Source of the DNA: Nonomuraea aurantiaca | Lineage (GTDB): Bacteria; Actinomycetota; Actinomycetes; Streptosporangiales; Streptosporangiaceae | DNA length: 64,000 nt | Direction: 5' to 3' | NCBI RefSeq assembly: GCF_020215705.1 | Contig: NZ_JAIWNB010000034.1 | Span: 39,800 to 103,799, forward strand | Shown: piece by piece, positions 47,793 to 55,529 of the stretch | How positions within the stretch are numbered: the stretch's first letter is position 1 | Layout: each line of letters begins with the position of its first letter | The notes under the pieces: model-generated | Told to the model about the DNA's origin: nothing | Seen by the model: the letters and a program-made list of their open reading frames with translations, nothing else | Databases searched by the model: none | Program-made: the position numbers and the translations under genes

Positions 47793-48916
47793 GCCCGGGT
47801 CGCCTCCCGCACTCGTTCCCGGCTGAACCGGCCGAAGTTGTAGTACGCCGCGCACGCCCCCTCCGAGGAGACCATGCAGGTCCCGATCGGTGTCTCCGGG
47901 GTACAGGCGGTGCCGAACACCTTGCACTCCCAGGGCTTGAGCACGCCCTTGAGCACCTCGCCGCACTGGCACGCCATGGGGTCGGCGATGCGTGTGCCGG
48001 GGATGTCGAAGATCCGCTCCGCGTCGAAGGCGGCGTACTCCTCGGCCATCTCCAGCGCCGAGTGCGAGATGAAGCCGAGCCCACGCCACTCGAAGTGCGG
48101 GCGCACGCGCATCACCGTCCCGATCACCTCCATGGCGATCCGGTTGCCCTCCCACGGCACCACCCGCGCGTACTGGTTCTCCACCTCGCCCCGGCCCTCG
48201 GCCAGCTGGCCGAGGAGCAGGTCGACCGCGTGGAGGATGTCGAGCGGCTCGAACCCGGCGACCACGAACGGCTGCCGGTAGTCGCGCGCGATGAACTCGT
48301 ACGGCCGGCAGCCGATGATCGTCGAGACGTGGCCGGGGCCGATGAAGCCGTCGAGCCGCAGGTCGGGCGAGTCGAGGATCGCCTTGACGGCCGGGATGAT
48401 CAGGACGTGGTTGCAGAAGACGGAGAAGTTGTCGATGCCCTCCTCGGCCGCCCGCAGCACGGTCACCGCCGTCGACGGCGCCGTGGTCTCGAAGCCGATC
48501 GCCATGAACACGACCCGCCGGTCCGGATTCTCCCGGGCGATCTTGAGCGCGTCGAGGGGCGAGTACACCATCCGGATGTCGGCGCCCTGCGCCTTGGCGT
48601 CGAGGAACGTGGCTGCTCCCCCGGGCACCCGCATCATGTCGCCGAACGACGTCATGATCACATCGGGCTGCCGCGCGATGTGGACGGCGTCGTCCACCCG
48701 GCCCATGGGGATGACGCAGACGGGACAGCCCGGCCCGTGCACGAGCGTCACGGCCTCCGGCAGGTAGTCCTCGATGCCGTGCTTGTAGATGGTGTGCGTG
48801 TGTCCGCCGCACACCTCCATGAACTTGTACCGGCGTCCCGGCTCGCACCGGGCGGCTATCCGCGCGGCCAGCGCCCGGGCCGCGTCGGCGTCGCGGAACT
48901 CATCGACGAAGCGCAT
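47789..48916 (-). CDS. hypD: Hydrogenase maturation factor HypD
   Basis: This is a 375-residue [4Fe-4S] scaffold on which the Fe(CN)2CO unit is assembled with HypC. Diagnostic cysteines: MEVCGGHTHTI (Cys near 40), HGPGCPVCVIP (near 69-72), and the C-terminal cluster CQCGEVLKGVLKPWECKVFGTACTPETPIGTC. GFETTAPSTA and GFEPLDIL are also conserved. It lies between hypC and hypE in the usual order. Confidence 0.96.
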   Translation of the reverse strand: MRFVDEFRDADAARALAARIAARCEPGRRYKFMEVCGGHTHTIYKHGIEDYLPEAVTLVHGPGCPVCVIPMGRVDDAVHIARQPDVIMTSFGDMMRVPGGAATFLDAKAQGADIRMVYSPLDALKIARENPDRRVVFMAIGFETTAPSTAVTVLRAAEEGIDNFSVFCNHVLIIPAVKAILDSPDLRLDGFIGPGHVSTIIGCRPYEFIARDYRQPFVVAGFEPLDILHAVDLLLGQLAEGRGEVENQYARVVPWEGNRIAMEVIGTVMRVRPHFEWRGLGFISHSALEMAEEYAAFDAERIFDIPGTRIADPMACQCGEVLKGVLKPWECKVFGTACTPETPIGTCMVSSEGACAAYYNFGRFSRERVREATRA

Positions 48917-48937
48917 CGCACTCCCTGCCTGCGTGGG

Positions 48938-49210
48938 TCATGAGATGTCCGATTCCTTGAGCGCGTCGATCTCGTCGGTGTACGCCTGCCCGAGGCCGTG
49001 CAGCATGTCCATCACGGCCTTGGCCTCGGACTCGGAGATCTTCGACAGGGCGAATCCCACGTGGACGAGCACCCAGTCGCCGGGCTTGAGGTGGTCGTCG
49101 GCGAGCAGCCCCATGTTGATGCGGCGGCGTACCCCGCTGACGTCCACCATGGCGAGGTCGGTGTGCTCCTCGACGTCGCCCACCAGCTCACCGGGGATCC
49201 CGAGGCACAT
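48938..49210 (-). CDS. hypC: Hydrogenase maturation chaperone HypC
   Basis: This is a 90-residue canonical HypC. It starts MCLGIPGELV, with the essential Cys2 after Met removal. LKPGDWVLVHVGFALSKISESEA closes the domain. It overlaps hypA by 23 bases. Contrast with the plus-strand HypC-like protein, which lacks the N-terminal Cys2 arrangement. Confidence 0.95.
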   Translation of the reverse strand: MCLGIPGELVGDVEEHTDLAMVDVSGVRRRINMGLLADDHLKPGDWVLVHVGFALSKISESEAKAVMDMLHGLGQAYTDEIDALKESDIS

Positions 49211-49550
49211 CGGCTTCCTCCTTGAACTGGACCGATTCCAGGACCAGCTCGTCGCCGCCGCGGACGTCCACGTCGTCGTCGCCGCACCGCGCGCAGACCG
49301 CGAGCACGTCGACCGACTCCGACTGGTGACCACAGGCCCCGCAGTCCACGGTGACGGGCGTGACGACGAGGTCGAGCGCCGCCCCCTCGGCGGCGCTGCC
49401 CTCGGCGGCGAGCGCGAAGGCATGGTCGAACGCCTCGCCCACGACGGCGTGGCGGGCGCCGATCCGGACCCGCAGCCCGGTGACCCGCCGGCCGTCCGCC
49501 TGCTGCCGGACCAGGTCGACCAGGCCCTCGCACATTCCTAGCTCATGCAT
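49188..49550 (-). CDS. hypA: Nickel metallochaperone HypA
   Basis: This is a 120-residue protein starting MHELGMCEGLVDLV (MHE N-terminus binds Ni through His2). The zinc site is CGACGHQ and CARCGDDD, about 73-95. It should deliver nickel to the large subunit, normally with the GTPase HypB, which is not encoded in this window. Its start is seven bases after the stop of a tiny membrane-protein gene. Confidence 0.94.
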   Translation of the reverse strand: MHELGMCEGLVDLVRQQADGRRVTGLRVRIGARHAVVGEAFDHAFALAAEGSAAEGAALDLVVTPVTVDCGACGHQSESVDVLAVCARCGDDDVDVRGGDELVLESVQFKEEADVPRDPR

Positions 49551-49557
49551 GAAGTGC

Positions 49558-49665
49558 CTACATCCTTCTCATGTTCAGGTAGCGCTTGATCTCCGGCCAT
49601 TGCGCGGCGATCATCGCGACGGCCGCGCACAGCGTCACCAGAGCCACCACCGGCCCCTTCCTCAT
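49558..49665 (-). CDS. 35-residue membrane peptide in the hydrogenase operon
   Basis: A 35-codon gene with an excellent GAGGAGGTGG site at correct spacing: MRKGPVVALVTLCAAVAMIA, then AQWPEIKRYLNMRRM. One transmembrane helix with basic flanks, and the YLxMRRM ending. This matches the pattern I recall for tiny DUF6893-like actinobacterial proteins. Placed between the maturation protease and hypA, in the same direction, with tight spacing to hypA. It is likely a real small protein, perhaps anchoring or stabilising the enzyme. Confidence 0.7.
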   Translation of the reverse strand: MRKGPVVALVTLCAAVAMIAAQWPEIKRYLNMRRM

Positions 49666-49716
49666 CCGTTTCCACCTCCTCGGTTTTCGGTAACCCCGGT
49701 CCCTCGATGTCTTCGA

Positions 49717-50499
49717 TCAAGTCTCGACAAGGGACCGGACCGTCTTGAGCGCCGGGCCGAGGGCCGCGCGAACCGGCTCGCTCAGCGCGACCAGCACCTC
49801 TTCGTCCGGCTCCCCGGTCATCACGGTCGCCGGTTCGCAGGCGACGACGAGCACCCGGCGCGGTATCCGGCCCAGCTCGGCGGCCAGCCGGAGCACGCGT
49901 ACCGGGTCCATGCCGTGGGTCTCCATGGGTACGCCCGCCTCCGGCTCGGCCGGTTCGAGTACGGTCAGCGTCCCGGGAGCCTCCCCGCGCGGCGCGGCGT
50001 CCACGAAGATCACCGTGTCGTAGTCGCGTTGCAGGGCGTAGGCCAGGTCCATGCCGCGGATCCCGAAGTCCACGACGTCCACTCCGGGAGGCAGGTCCTC
50101 GGCCGCCAGCAGCCGCGCCACCTCGACGCCGAAGCCGTCGTCGCCCAGGAAGATGTTGCCGATGCCCGCGATCAGGACACGGGCGGGCCGGCTCTCCTCC
50201 ACGATCGGCTCCACCTCCTCGGCGGAGTAGAAGAACCGGTGTCCGGGCAGCTTCGCCTCTCCCAGGTCGCGGCCGGGATCCTCCTCAAGGGTGACGGCCA
50301 GGTGGAGGCCGCCCGCCTCGTCCTGTTCGACGCTCTCGACGACGGCCACCCGGCCGCCGAGGGCGAGGTCGAAGACGTCCGCGCGCGATCGTGGGCGCAG
50401 CCGCACCCGGCTGCCCGCGCCGAGCGTCACGCCGTCCACGATCACCGTGTCCGGGCCCCGTCGTTCCATCCGGGCCCAGAAGTCATCCGTCGCGGTCAT
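49717..50499 (-). CDS. Hydrogenase maturation protease with N-terminal extension
   Basis: This is a 260-residue protein. Residues about 105-260 form a HyaD/HupD-type endopeptidase: VLIAGIGNIFLGDDGFGVEVARLL (nickel-ligand Glu/Asp region), VDFGIRGMDLAYAL, FVDAAPRG and the MDPVRVLRLAAELG helix with His in ETHGMDP. The first 100 residues (DGVTLGAGSRVRLRPRSRADVFDLALGGRVAVVESV) form a small beta domain not found in classic proteases of about 160 residues. It should clip the large-subunit C-terminus after nickel insertion. Start overlaps the next upstream gene by 17 bases. Confidence 0.9.
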   Translation of the reverse strand: MTATDDFWARMERRGPDTVIVDGVTLGAGSRVRLRPRSRADVFDLALGGRVAVVESVEQDEAGGLHLAVTLEEDPGRDLGEAKLPGHRFFYSAEEVEPIVEESRPARVLIAGIGNIFLGDDGFGVEVARLLAAEDLPPGVDVVDFGIRGMDLAYALQRDYDTVIFVDAAPRGEAPGTLTVLEPAEPEAGVPMETHGMDPVRVLRLAAELGRIPRRVLVVACEPATVMTGEPDEEVLVALSEPVRAALGPALKTVRSLVET

Positions 50500-51511
50500 G
50501 TACCGGCTCCTGTTCGATCAGCGGACGGATCTCGCGTACCGTGCCGTGCAGCCGCATGAGCCGCTCGGGCGTGAGCGAGGCGCATCGGTCGAGGATCTCC
50601 CTGGCCCGGGGATCGCCGTCGCGGATCTCCCGCCGCTCCTCCTCGGTCAGGGCGAGCACGCTCAGGGTGAGCAACTGGTCGATCTCGGTGGCGTCGAAGA
50701 GGTCACCCGGACTCTCCGGCGCGATCCGGGGGTAGTCGTACAGGATGATCGGCGCCGAGAGCATGGTGTGCCGCTCGCCCTCCTCGCCCACCAGGACCGG
50801 CCAGGCGCCGGCGTTGTCGCAGCCTTCCGCGAGCGTCCGCAGCTCTTCCGGCGGGTCGGTCAGGGAGACGAACCGCCCGCGCGGCGCGTGCAGGACCGTG
50901 TGCGCGGAGAGGAACGCCTGTTTCAGCCCCTCGCTACGGCTGCCGCCCGCCCAGCCGGTCGTGTTGGCGACCTCGACGGTGATCCGGAAGACGCCGGGCG
51001 CCGGGCGTTCCGCCTTCACCTCGATCCGCCCGCGCAGCGCCCGCCAGCTGCGCGAAAGCGCCCCGACCCCGCGCCCGTCCGGGCCGAGCAGCCATTCGAC
51101 GTCCCCGCCCTCGGGTATGTCGATGTCCACCACGGCGGCCCGCTGGACCAGACCCCCGAGGTCGAGCCCGACCGCGGCGACCTCCCGCTCGGTCGCCTCA
51201 TCCCTGGCCACGTGGCGCTCGCCCCCGGCCGTCAGCTCCGCGACCGGCACGAGCTCCTCGCCGGTGCCGCGCGCGACCTGGCGGGTGACGGCGTGCAGGA
51301 AGCACACCCGGACGTCGATGGTGTCGGCCGGGTCCGCCTCGATCAGCACCTGGGTACGCATCAGCGAGGAGTCGCCCGTCTCGGCGCACCGCTCCGGGTA
51401 GACGCCGCCCAGGGTCCAGCGCTGCGCGTTCTTGAGCGCCGAGCGGCGGTAGGGCCACAGCAGGTAGCCCTCGTACAGCACCGCGCGCGCGACCTGTGTC
51501 ACCTGGTCCAT
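50483..51511 (-). CDS. Hydrogenase-cluster protein of unknown function
   Basis: This is a 342-residue protein, start ATG in MDQVTQVARAVLYEGYLLWPYRRSALKNAQRW. No motif I can name. The C-terminal third (LTEEERREIRDGDPRAREILDRCASLTPERLMRLHGTVREI) is helical. The middle is beta-rich with AVVDIDIPEGGDVEWLLGPDGRG. Similar proteins accompany actinobacterial group 1h hydrogenases, judged from context. It overlaps the protease gene downstream and is spaced three bases from the gene upstream. Confidence 0.75.
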   Translation of the reverse strand: MDQVTQVARAVLYEGYLLWPYRRSALKNAQRWTLGGVYPERCAETGDSSLMRTQVLIEADPADTIDVRVCFLHAVTRQVARGTGEELVPVAELTAGGERHVARDEATEREVAAVGLDLGGLVQRAAVVDIDIPEGGDVEWLLGPDGRGVGALSRSWRALRGRIEVKAERPAPGVFRITVEVANTTGWAGGSRSEGLKQAFLSAHTVLHAPRGRFVSLTDPPEELRTLAEGCDNAGAWPVLVGEEGERHTMLSAPIILYDYPRIAPESPGDLFDATEIDQLLTLSVLALTEEERREIRDGDPRAREILDRCASLTPERLMRLHGTVREIRPLIEQEPVHDRDG

Positions 51512-51514
51512 CGG

Positions 51515-52195
51515 TCAGCCCCCGCCCTTTTCACTGACAAGCAGCGCCGCCACGACGTCGTCCCAGGTCGTCAGCGTGTGCCGGACCTTGTAGTCGTACA
51601 GCCGGTCGAAGGCGTCGCGGTCCAGCCGGAGCCAGGCGCTGCGCGGGAAGTAGTGCTCCATGACGTCCTTCCAGACCCGGACCGGCATCCGGAACGCGAC
51701 ATCGGTGTCCCACGGGATCCGGGCCGCCCGGAGCAGGCCGGCGTCGAGGTAGAAGATCGTCCCGCTGAACAGGAAGGTCAGCGGGACCTCACCGTCCGGC
51801 AGGGAGTGGAAGTACTTGGCGACCGCCACCTCGAAGTCGTAGGTGCAGGCCACGTCGATGCTCGCCACCGTGTGCCCGTCGAAGCCGGGTACCTGCGTCA
51901 CCACCCGCGCCCACAGCAGGCTCCTCGATGTCCTGCCCCAGTCCTCGGGCGCGCCGAACAGGTCGGTGAGCCGCTGCCGGGTGGGCGGGTCGTATTGGCG
52001 CCGCGCGGCGTCGATGCGGATGTGGGTGTCCAGCGCGACGCTGCGGATCGGCGACGAGCCGGCGCCGTCGATCCGCAGCGTGAACCGCACCGTCGGCACG
52101 GCGGCGAACTCCACCGCCGCGGCGCTCTCGATCACGAACCTGAGCGCCGGCGGCGGCGCGTCCTCCCGCATGGCGAAGGCGGAGTCCGGCCTCAT
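51515..52195 (-). CDS. DUF6084-like hydrogenase-associated protein
   Basis: This is a 226-residue protein with a central beta-sandwich-like region (VPTVRFTLRIDGAGSSPIRSVALDTHIRIDAARRQYD), then LLWARVVTQVPGFDGHTVASIDVACTYDFEVAVAKYFHSL and FRMPVRVWKDVMEHYFPRSAWLRLDRD. I associate this pattern with DUF6084 of actinobacterial hydrogenase loci; name not certain. The ATG overlaps the small-protein stop (ATGA), so it is translationally coupled. Confidence 0.75.
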   Translation of the reverse strand: MRPDSAFAMREDAPPPALRFVIESAAAVEFAAVPTVRFTLRIDGAGSSPIRSVALDTHIRIDAARRQYDPPTRQRLTDLFGAPEDWGRTSRSLLWARVVTQVPGFDGHTVASIDVACTYDFEVAVAKYFHSLPDGEVPLTFLFSGTIFYLDAGLLRAARIPWDTDVAFRMPVRVWKDVMEHYFPRSAWLRLDRDAFDRLYDYKVRHTLTTWDDVVAALLVSEKGGG

Positions 52196-52404
52196 GCGGG
52201 GGACAGGTTGGGCATGGCCGGGTCGATCGGGTCGCGGTCCTTGGGGTTGATCCCGGTGGATCGCGCCGCCGTCGAGCGGCCGTCGGGAAGGTGACCCGGT
52301 TGCTGCTCGTAGTTGCCGACCGCGTTGCCCTCATGGACGCCCTTCAGGTGCGCGGTCATGTCGGGCCGCGCATCGGGACGACCCACCTTGATGGTGCCGG
52401 TCAT
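52192..52404 (-). CDS. Small hydrophilic protein in the hydrogenase operon
   Basis: A 70-residue protein with a GAAAGGAG site, overlapping both neighbours by four bases. It is hydrophilic and Asp/Gly/Pro-rich (TIKVGRPDARPDMTAHLKGV, INPKDRDPIDPAMPNLSPA), with no Cys, no signal and probably little fixed structure. The tight coupling on both sides argues that it is expressed. Function unknown. Confidence 0.7.
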   Translation of the reverse strand: MTGTIKVGRPDARPDMTAHLKGVHEGNAVGNYEQQPGHLPDGRSTAARSTGINPKDRDPIDPAMPNLSPA

Positions 52405-53168
52405 CGTGAAACTCCTTTCGACAGGCCGACGGATTTCAAGAGGCCCACAGGCATGGGCTTGGCCCGGCGCCGCAGCTCGGTGAAGAAGGCGCCGACCTCG
52501 TTCCAGACGTCCTGGCCGCCGGCCAGGCCCTTCCAGTGAGACCTGAGCACGGCGACGAGGGCGAAGCAGTCGTCGATCGGCACCAGCCAGTGGTCTCGCG
52601 CGTCGCGCGTCCGGTTGACCAGCAGCGCCTCCACGTCGGGGGCCAGCCGCCGCAGCACCGGGTTGGCCTCCTCCACCGCGGCCCAGGCGGCCGGCTCGAC
52701 CGCGGCCTCGACCGCTCCGGCCGGGCCCGGGTATCGGATCACGGTCCGGCCCTCGGCCGAGTCGTGGCAGGCGAAGGCCATCTGAACGGGAATGTCCAGG
52801 GCCGCCCAGGTGGCGTCGTCGAGGGCGAAGTCCGGCAGATACCACCGGCGGTCGGGCACCAGACGGTAGCGGTCCCCTTCGGCCGGTGGATGCTCGAAGA
52901 GCAGCGCGCACGGCCGGCAGGCACAGCGCGGTTCGCGGCCCGCCGGTTCGAGCAGGTGACGGTGGTCGGCGGGGATGGGCGCGGCGCACAGCTCGCACCG
53001 GCAGGGGCTGTCGTCGTGAACGGCCGCAGGCCGGCCAGCCGCACGCCGGTCGGTCGCAGGCCGGCCAGCCGCAGCCTGCTCGGCGGCGGACCGGTCAGCC
53101 GCGCGTCGCTCGGCCGTCCGGTCGATGAGGCCGCGCAGACCCCCTCCTGGCATGCCGCGCCCCCTCAC
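52401..53168 (-). CDS. DUF5947-like protein with Cys cluster
   Basis: This is a 255-residue protein. Residues 18-50 are a low-complexity Ala/Arg stretch (RRAADRSAAEQAAAGRPATD). Residues about 57-85 carry CRCELCAAPIPADHRHLL and CACRPC, a likely zinc or iron-sulfur site. The remaining domain has LLFEHPPAEGDRYRLVPDRRWYLPDFALDDATWAALDIPVQMAF. I associate this with DUF5947 of hydrogenase loci. ATG start overlaps the NifU-like gene's stop region. Perhaps an electron-transfer or assembly factor; not established. Confidence 0.75.
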   Translation of the reverse strand: MRGRGMPGGGLRGLIDRTAERRAADRSAAEQAAAGRPATDRRAAGRPAAVHDDSPCRCELCAAPIPADHRHLLEPAGREPRCACRPCALLFEHPPAEGDRYRLVPDRRWYLPDFALDDATWAALDIPVQMAFACHDSAEGRTVIRYPGPAGAVEAAVEPAAWAAVEEANPVLRRLAPDVEALLVNRTRDARDHWLVPIDDCFALVAVLRSHWKGLAGGQDVWNEVGAFFTELRRRAKPMPVGLLKSVGLSKGVSR

Positions 53169-53707
53169 GACGTCCGTGCGCCGGGGTCGCGGCGCAAGGC
53201 GTCGATGGAGATCAAGACGGGTGCCGGGCCGATCTCCTCGACTTCCACCCGGTCGAGCTCCGGGGCCGCGTTGCGGATCGCCTCCTCCAGCAGGGCGGCC
53301 CGGTCGACCGGGCCGCCACCGCCACCCCTGCCGTGGCCGCCGCAGCCGCCGCGACCGCGCAGGAGCCGGACGCTCGCCACCCCGTCCGCCACGGCCACCG
53401 CCTCCACGGCCGCGCCGCCGAGCCGGGGCCGTACACCGCTCACGGCCTTCTCCACCCGGGCGGACACGTCCAGCGGGTGCAGGTCGTGCAGCACCAGCAG
53501 GTAGGAGACCAGTTCGTCCTGCGCGAGCGCCGGCCCGAGCTTTTCCCCGCCGATCGCGACGATCCGGGCGAGCGCCTCGCCGTACAGGTCGAGCAGCGCC
53601 TGGAGCACCTCGATGGTGGACTCCGGGTCGGGCAGCGACTCGACGCCGTCCAGCAGGGCGTCCACCCGGGCCACCCGGTCGGCCACCTCGCGGTCGGTCA
53701 GTGACAT
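53165..53707 (-). CDS. NifU-like domain protein lacking the CxxC motif
   Basis: This is a 180-residue protein. The C-terminal part (about 85-170: RPRLGGAAVEAVAVADGVASVRLLRG ... LLEEAIRNAAPELDRVEVEEI) follows the NifU C-terminal fold. The cluster-binding CxxC is replaced by GGCGGHGRGGGGG with a single Cys. The N-terminal 80 residues are helical (STIEVLQALLDLYGEALARIV). It may be a degenerate scaffold, or coordinate a cluster by one Cys plus His between subunits. Located directly after the hydrogenase large-subunit gene (ten bases), which supports a role in that enzyme's assembly. Confidence 0.8.
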   Translation of the reverse strand: MSLTDREVADRVARVDALLDGVESLPDPESTIEVLQALLDLYGEALARIVAIGGEKLGPALAQDELVSYLLVLHDLHPLDVSARVEKAVSGVRPRLGGAAVEAVAVADGVASVRLLRGRGGCGGHGRGGGGGPVDRAALLEEAIRNAAPELDRVEVEEIGPAPVLISIDALRRDPGARTS

Positions 53708-53717
53708 CGCCCGCCCC

Positions 53718-55511
53718 CTAACCGGAGACGCTCGTGCCCAGCGTCGGGGAGTGCACCTGCTTGAGCACCTTCCCGTCGCCGAGGTACATGTGGACGCCGC
53801 ACGGCAGGCAGGGGTCGAAGCTGCGGACCGTACGCATGATGTCGATGCCCTTGAACTTCTCCGGGCCGTTCTCCTCGAAGATGTGCATGCCCTGGACCGC
53901 GTCCTCGTACGGACCGGGAGTGCCGTAGATGTCCCGCGGGCTGGCGTTCCACGGCGTGGGCGGGTACGGGTGGTAGTTGGCGATCTTGCCGTCGCGGATC
54001 ACCATGTGGTGGGACAGGACCCCGCGCACCGCCTCGTGGAAGCCGCAGCCGATCGCGTCATCCGGCACGTCGAAGTCGGCGAAGACCTGCGTCCGGCTGG
54101 CGCGTACCTCGGCCATCGCCTGGTCCAGGAAGTGGAAGGCCATCGCGGCGGAGTAGGCGACGAAGTAGATGCGGGCCCGGTTGCGCTCGATCGTGTTGGA
54201 CCACTTGGGGATCTTCCACTCGAACCGCATCTCCGGCAGGGCCGCGCTCTTGGGCAGGTTGATCTCCACGCTGTGGCCGGTCGCCCGGACCGCTCCGGTG
54301 TCGACGATGCCGGCCAGCGCCGTGGTCCAGAGCCGCGCGAGGGCCCCGCCCCCGGTGTCGAGCGCGAGGTGATCGCCGGTGCGGTCGTCGTACCAGCGGG
54401 GGCTCATGACCCAGCTGTAGTTGCCGTCCGCCAGGTCGCGCTTCTGCGGCTTCGGCAGCGTCGTCTGGTTCCACGGATGACGCCGGTCCACCGGGTTGCC
54501 CAGCGGGTCGTGGGTGACGAAGACCTCCTCGTTCACCCAGTCGTCGTAATACGAGCTGCCCAGCAGGATCCGCATGCCGAGGTTGATGTCCACCAGGCTC
54601 GTGGTGCGCAGCTCGCCGTCCAGGACGATGCCCGGAGTAACGAACATGCCCCGGCCCCACTCGCCCATGTTCCGGTAGTCGTAGTCGACCACGGCCGGGT
54701 CCTGGAACGAACCCCAGCAGCCCAGCATCGTCCGCCGCCGGCCGACCTCCTCGTAGCCCGGCAGCGCCTCGTAGAAGAAGTCGAACAGGTCGTCGTTGAC
54801 CGGGACGACCTTCTTCACGAAGTCGAGCACCCTGAGCAGCCGGGACAGGTAGTCGGTGAACAGCTGGGGCGTCGCCACCGTGCCCACGCCGCCTGGGTAG
54901 AGGGTCGAGGGGTGTACGTGCCGCCCCTCCATCAGGCAGAACATCTCCCGGGTGATCCGGCTGACCTGCAGCGCCTCGCGGTACATCGCGCCGGTGAACG
55001 GGTTGAACGCCCGCATGATGTCGGCGATCGTCCGGTACCCGTGGACGCCGCCGTGCGGTGCCTCGGTGGTCTCCGCCCGGCGCAGCAGGGTGGGGTTGGT
55101 CTCCTTGACAATCTGCTCGCAGTAGTCGACGAAGACCAGGTTGTCCTGGAACAGCGTGTGGTCGAACATGTACTCGGCCGCCTCGCCGAGATTGATGATC
55201 CACTCGCCCAGCGGCGGCGTCTTGACGCCGTAGGCCATGTTCTGGGCGTAGACCGAGCAGGTCGCGTGGTTGTCGCCGCAGATGCCGCAGATGCGGCTGG
55301 TGATGAAGTGCGAGTCCCGCGGGTCCTTCCCGCGCATGAACACGCTGTAGCCCCGGAACAACGAGGAGGTGCTCTTGCACTCGACGACTTCCTTGTTGTT
55401 GAAGTCGATCTTCGTGTAGATCCCCAGGTTGCCGATGATGCGGGTGATCGGGTCCCAGGACATCTCGACCAGCTGCCGAGTCTCCTGAGCCTCCTTGGAT
55501 CGGATGGTCAC
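53718..55511 (-). CDS. hhyL: [NiFe] hydrogenase large subunit, group 1h type
   Basis: This is a 597-residue catalytic subunit. N-terminal L1 motif FITSRICGICGDNHATC (Cys75, Cys78) and C-terminal L2 motif SFDPCLPCGVHMYLG (Cys568, Cys571) provide the four nickel ligands. TSRICGICGDNHATC is the form found in actinobacterial high-affinity uptake hydrogenases that scavenge atmospheric hydrogen. The tail after the L2 His (MYLGDGKVLKQVHSPTLG) is probably trimmed by the protease encoded in the same operon. It follows the small-subunit gene by 18 bases. Confidence 0.95.
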   Translation of the reverse strand: MTIRSKEAQETRQLVEMSWDPITRIIGNLGIYTKIDFNNKEVVECKSTSSLFRGYSVFMRGKDPRDSHFITSRICGICGDNHATCSVYAQNMAYGVKTPPLGEWIINLGEAAEYMFDHTLFQDNLVFVDYCEQIVKETNPTLLRRAETTEAPHGGVHGYRTIADIMRAFNPFTGAMYREALQVSRITREMFCLMEGRHVHPSTLYPGGVGTVATPQLFTDYLSRLLRVLDFVKKVVPVNDDLFDFFYEALPGYEEVGRRRTMLGCWGSFQDPAVVDYDYRNMGEWGRGMFVTPGIVLDGELRTTSLVDINLGMRILLGSSYYDDWVNEEVFVTHDPLGNPVDRRHPWNQTTLPKPQKRDLADGNYSWVMSPRWYDDRTGDHLALDTGGGALARLWTTALAGIVDTGAVRATGHSVEINLPKSAALPEMRFEWKIPKWSNTIERNRARIYFVAYSAAMAFHFLDQAMAEVRASRTQVFADFDVPDDAIGCGFHEAVRGVLSHHMVIRDGKIANYHPYPPTPWNASPRDIYGTPGPYEDAVQGMHIFEENGPEKFKGIDIMRTVRSFDPCLPCGVHMYLGDGKVLKQVHSPTLGTSVSG

Positions 55512-55529
55512 CGCGACGTTCCCTCTCCC

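Noticed and set aside
49538..49720. A 60-codon minus-strand frame overlapping the 35-codon gene.
   Set aside because: The 35-codon frame has the better ribosome site, a membrane helix and a family-like ending. The other is its frame-shifted shadow.
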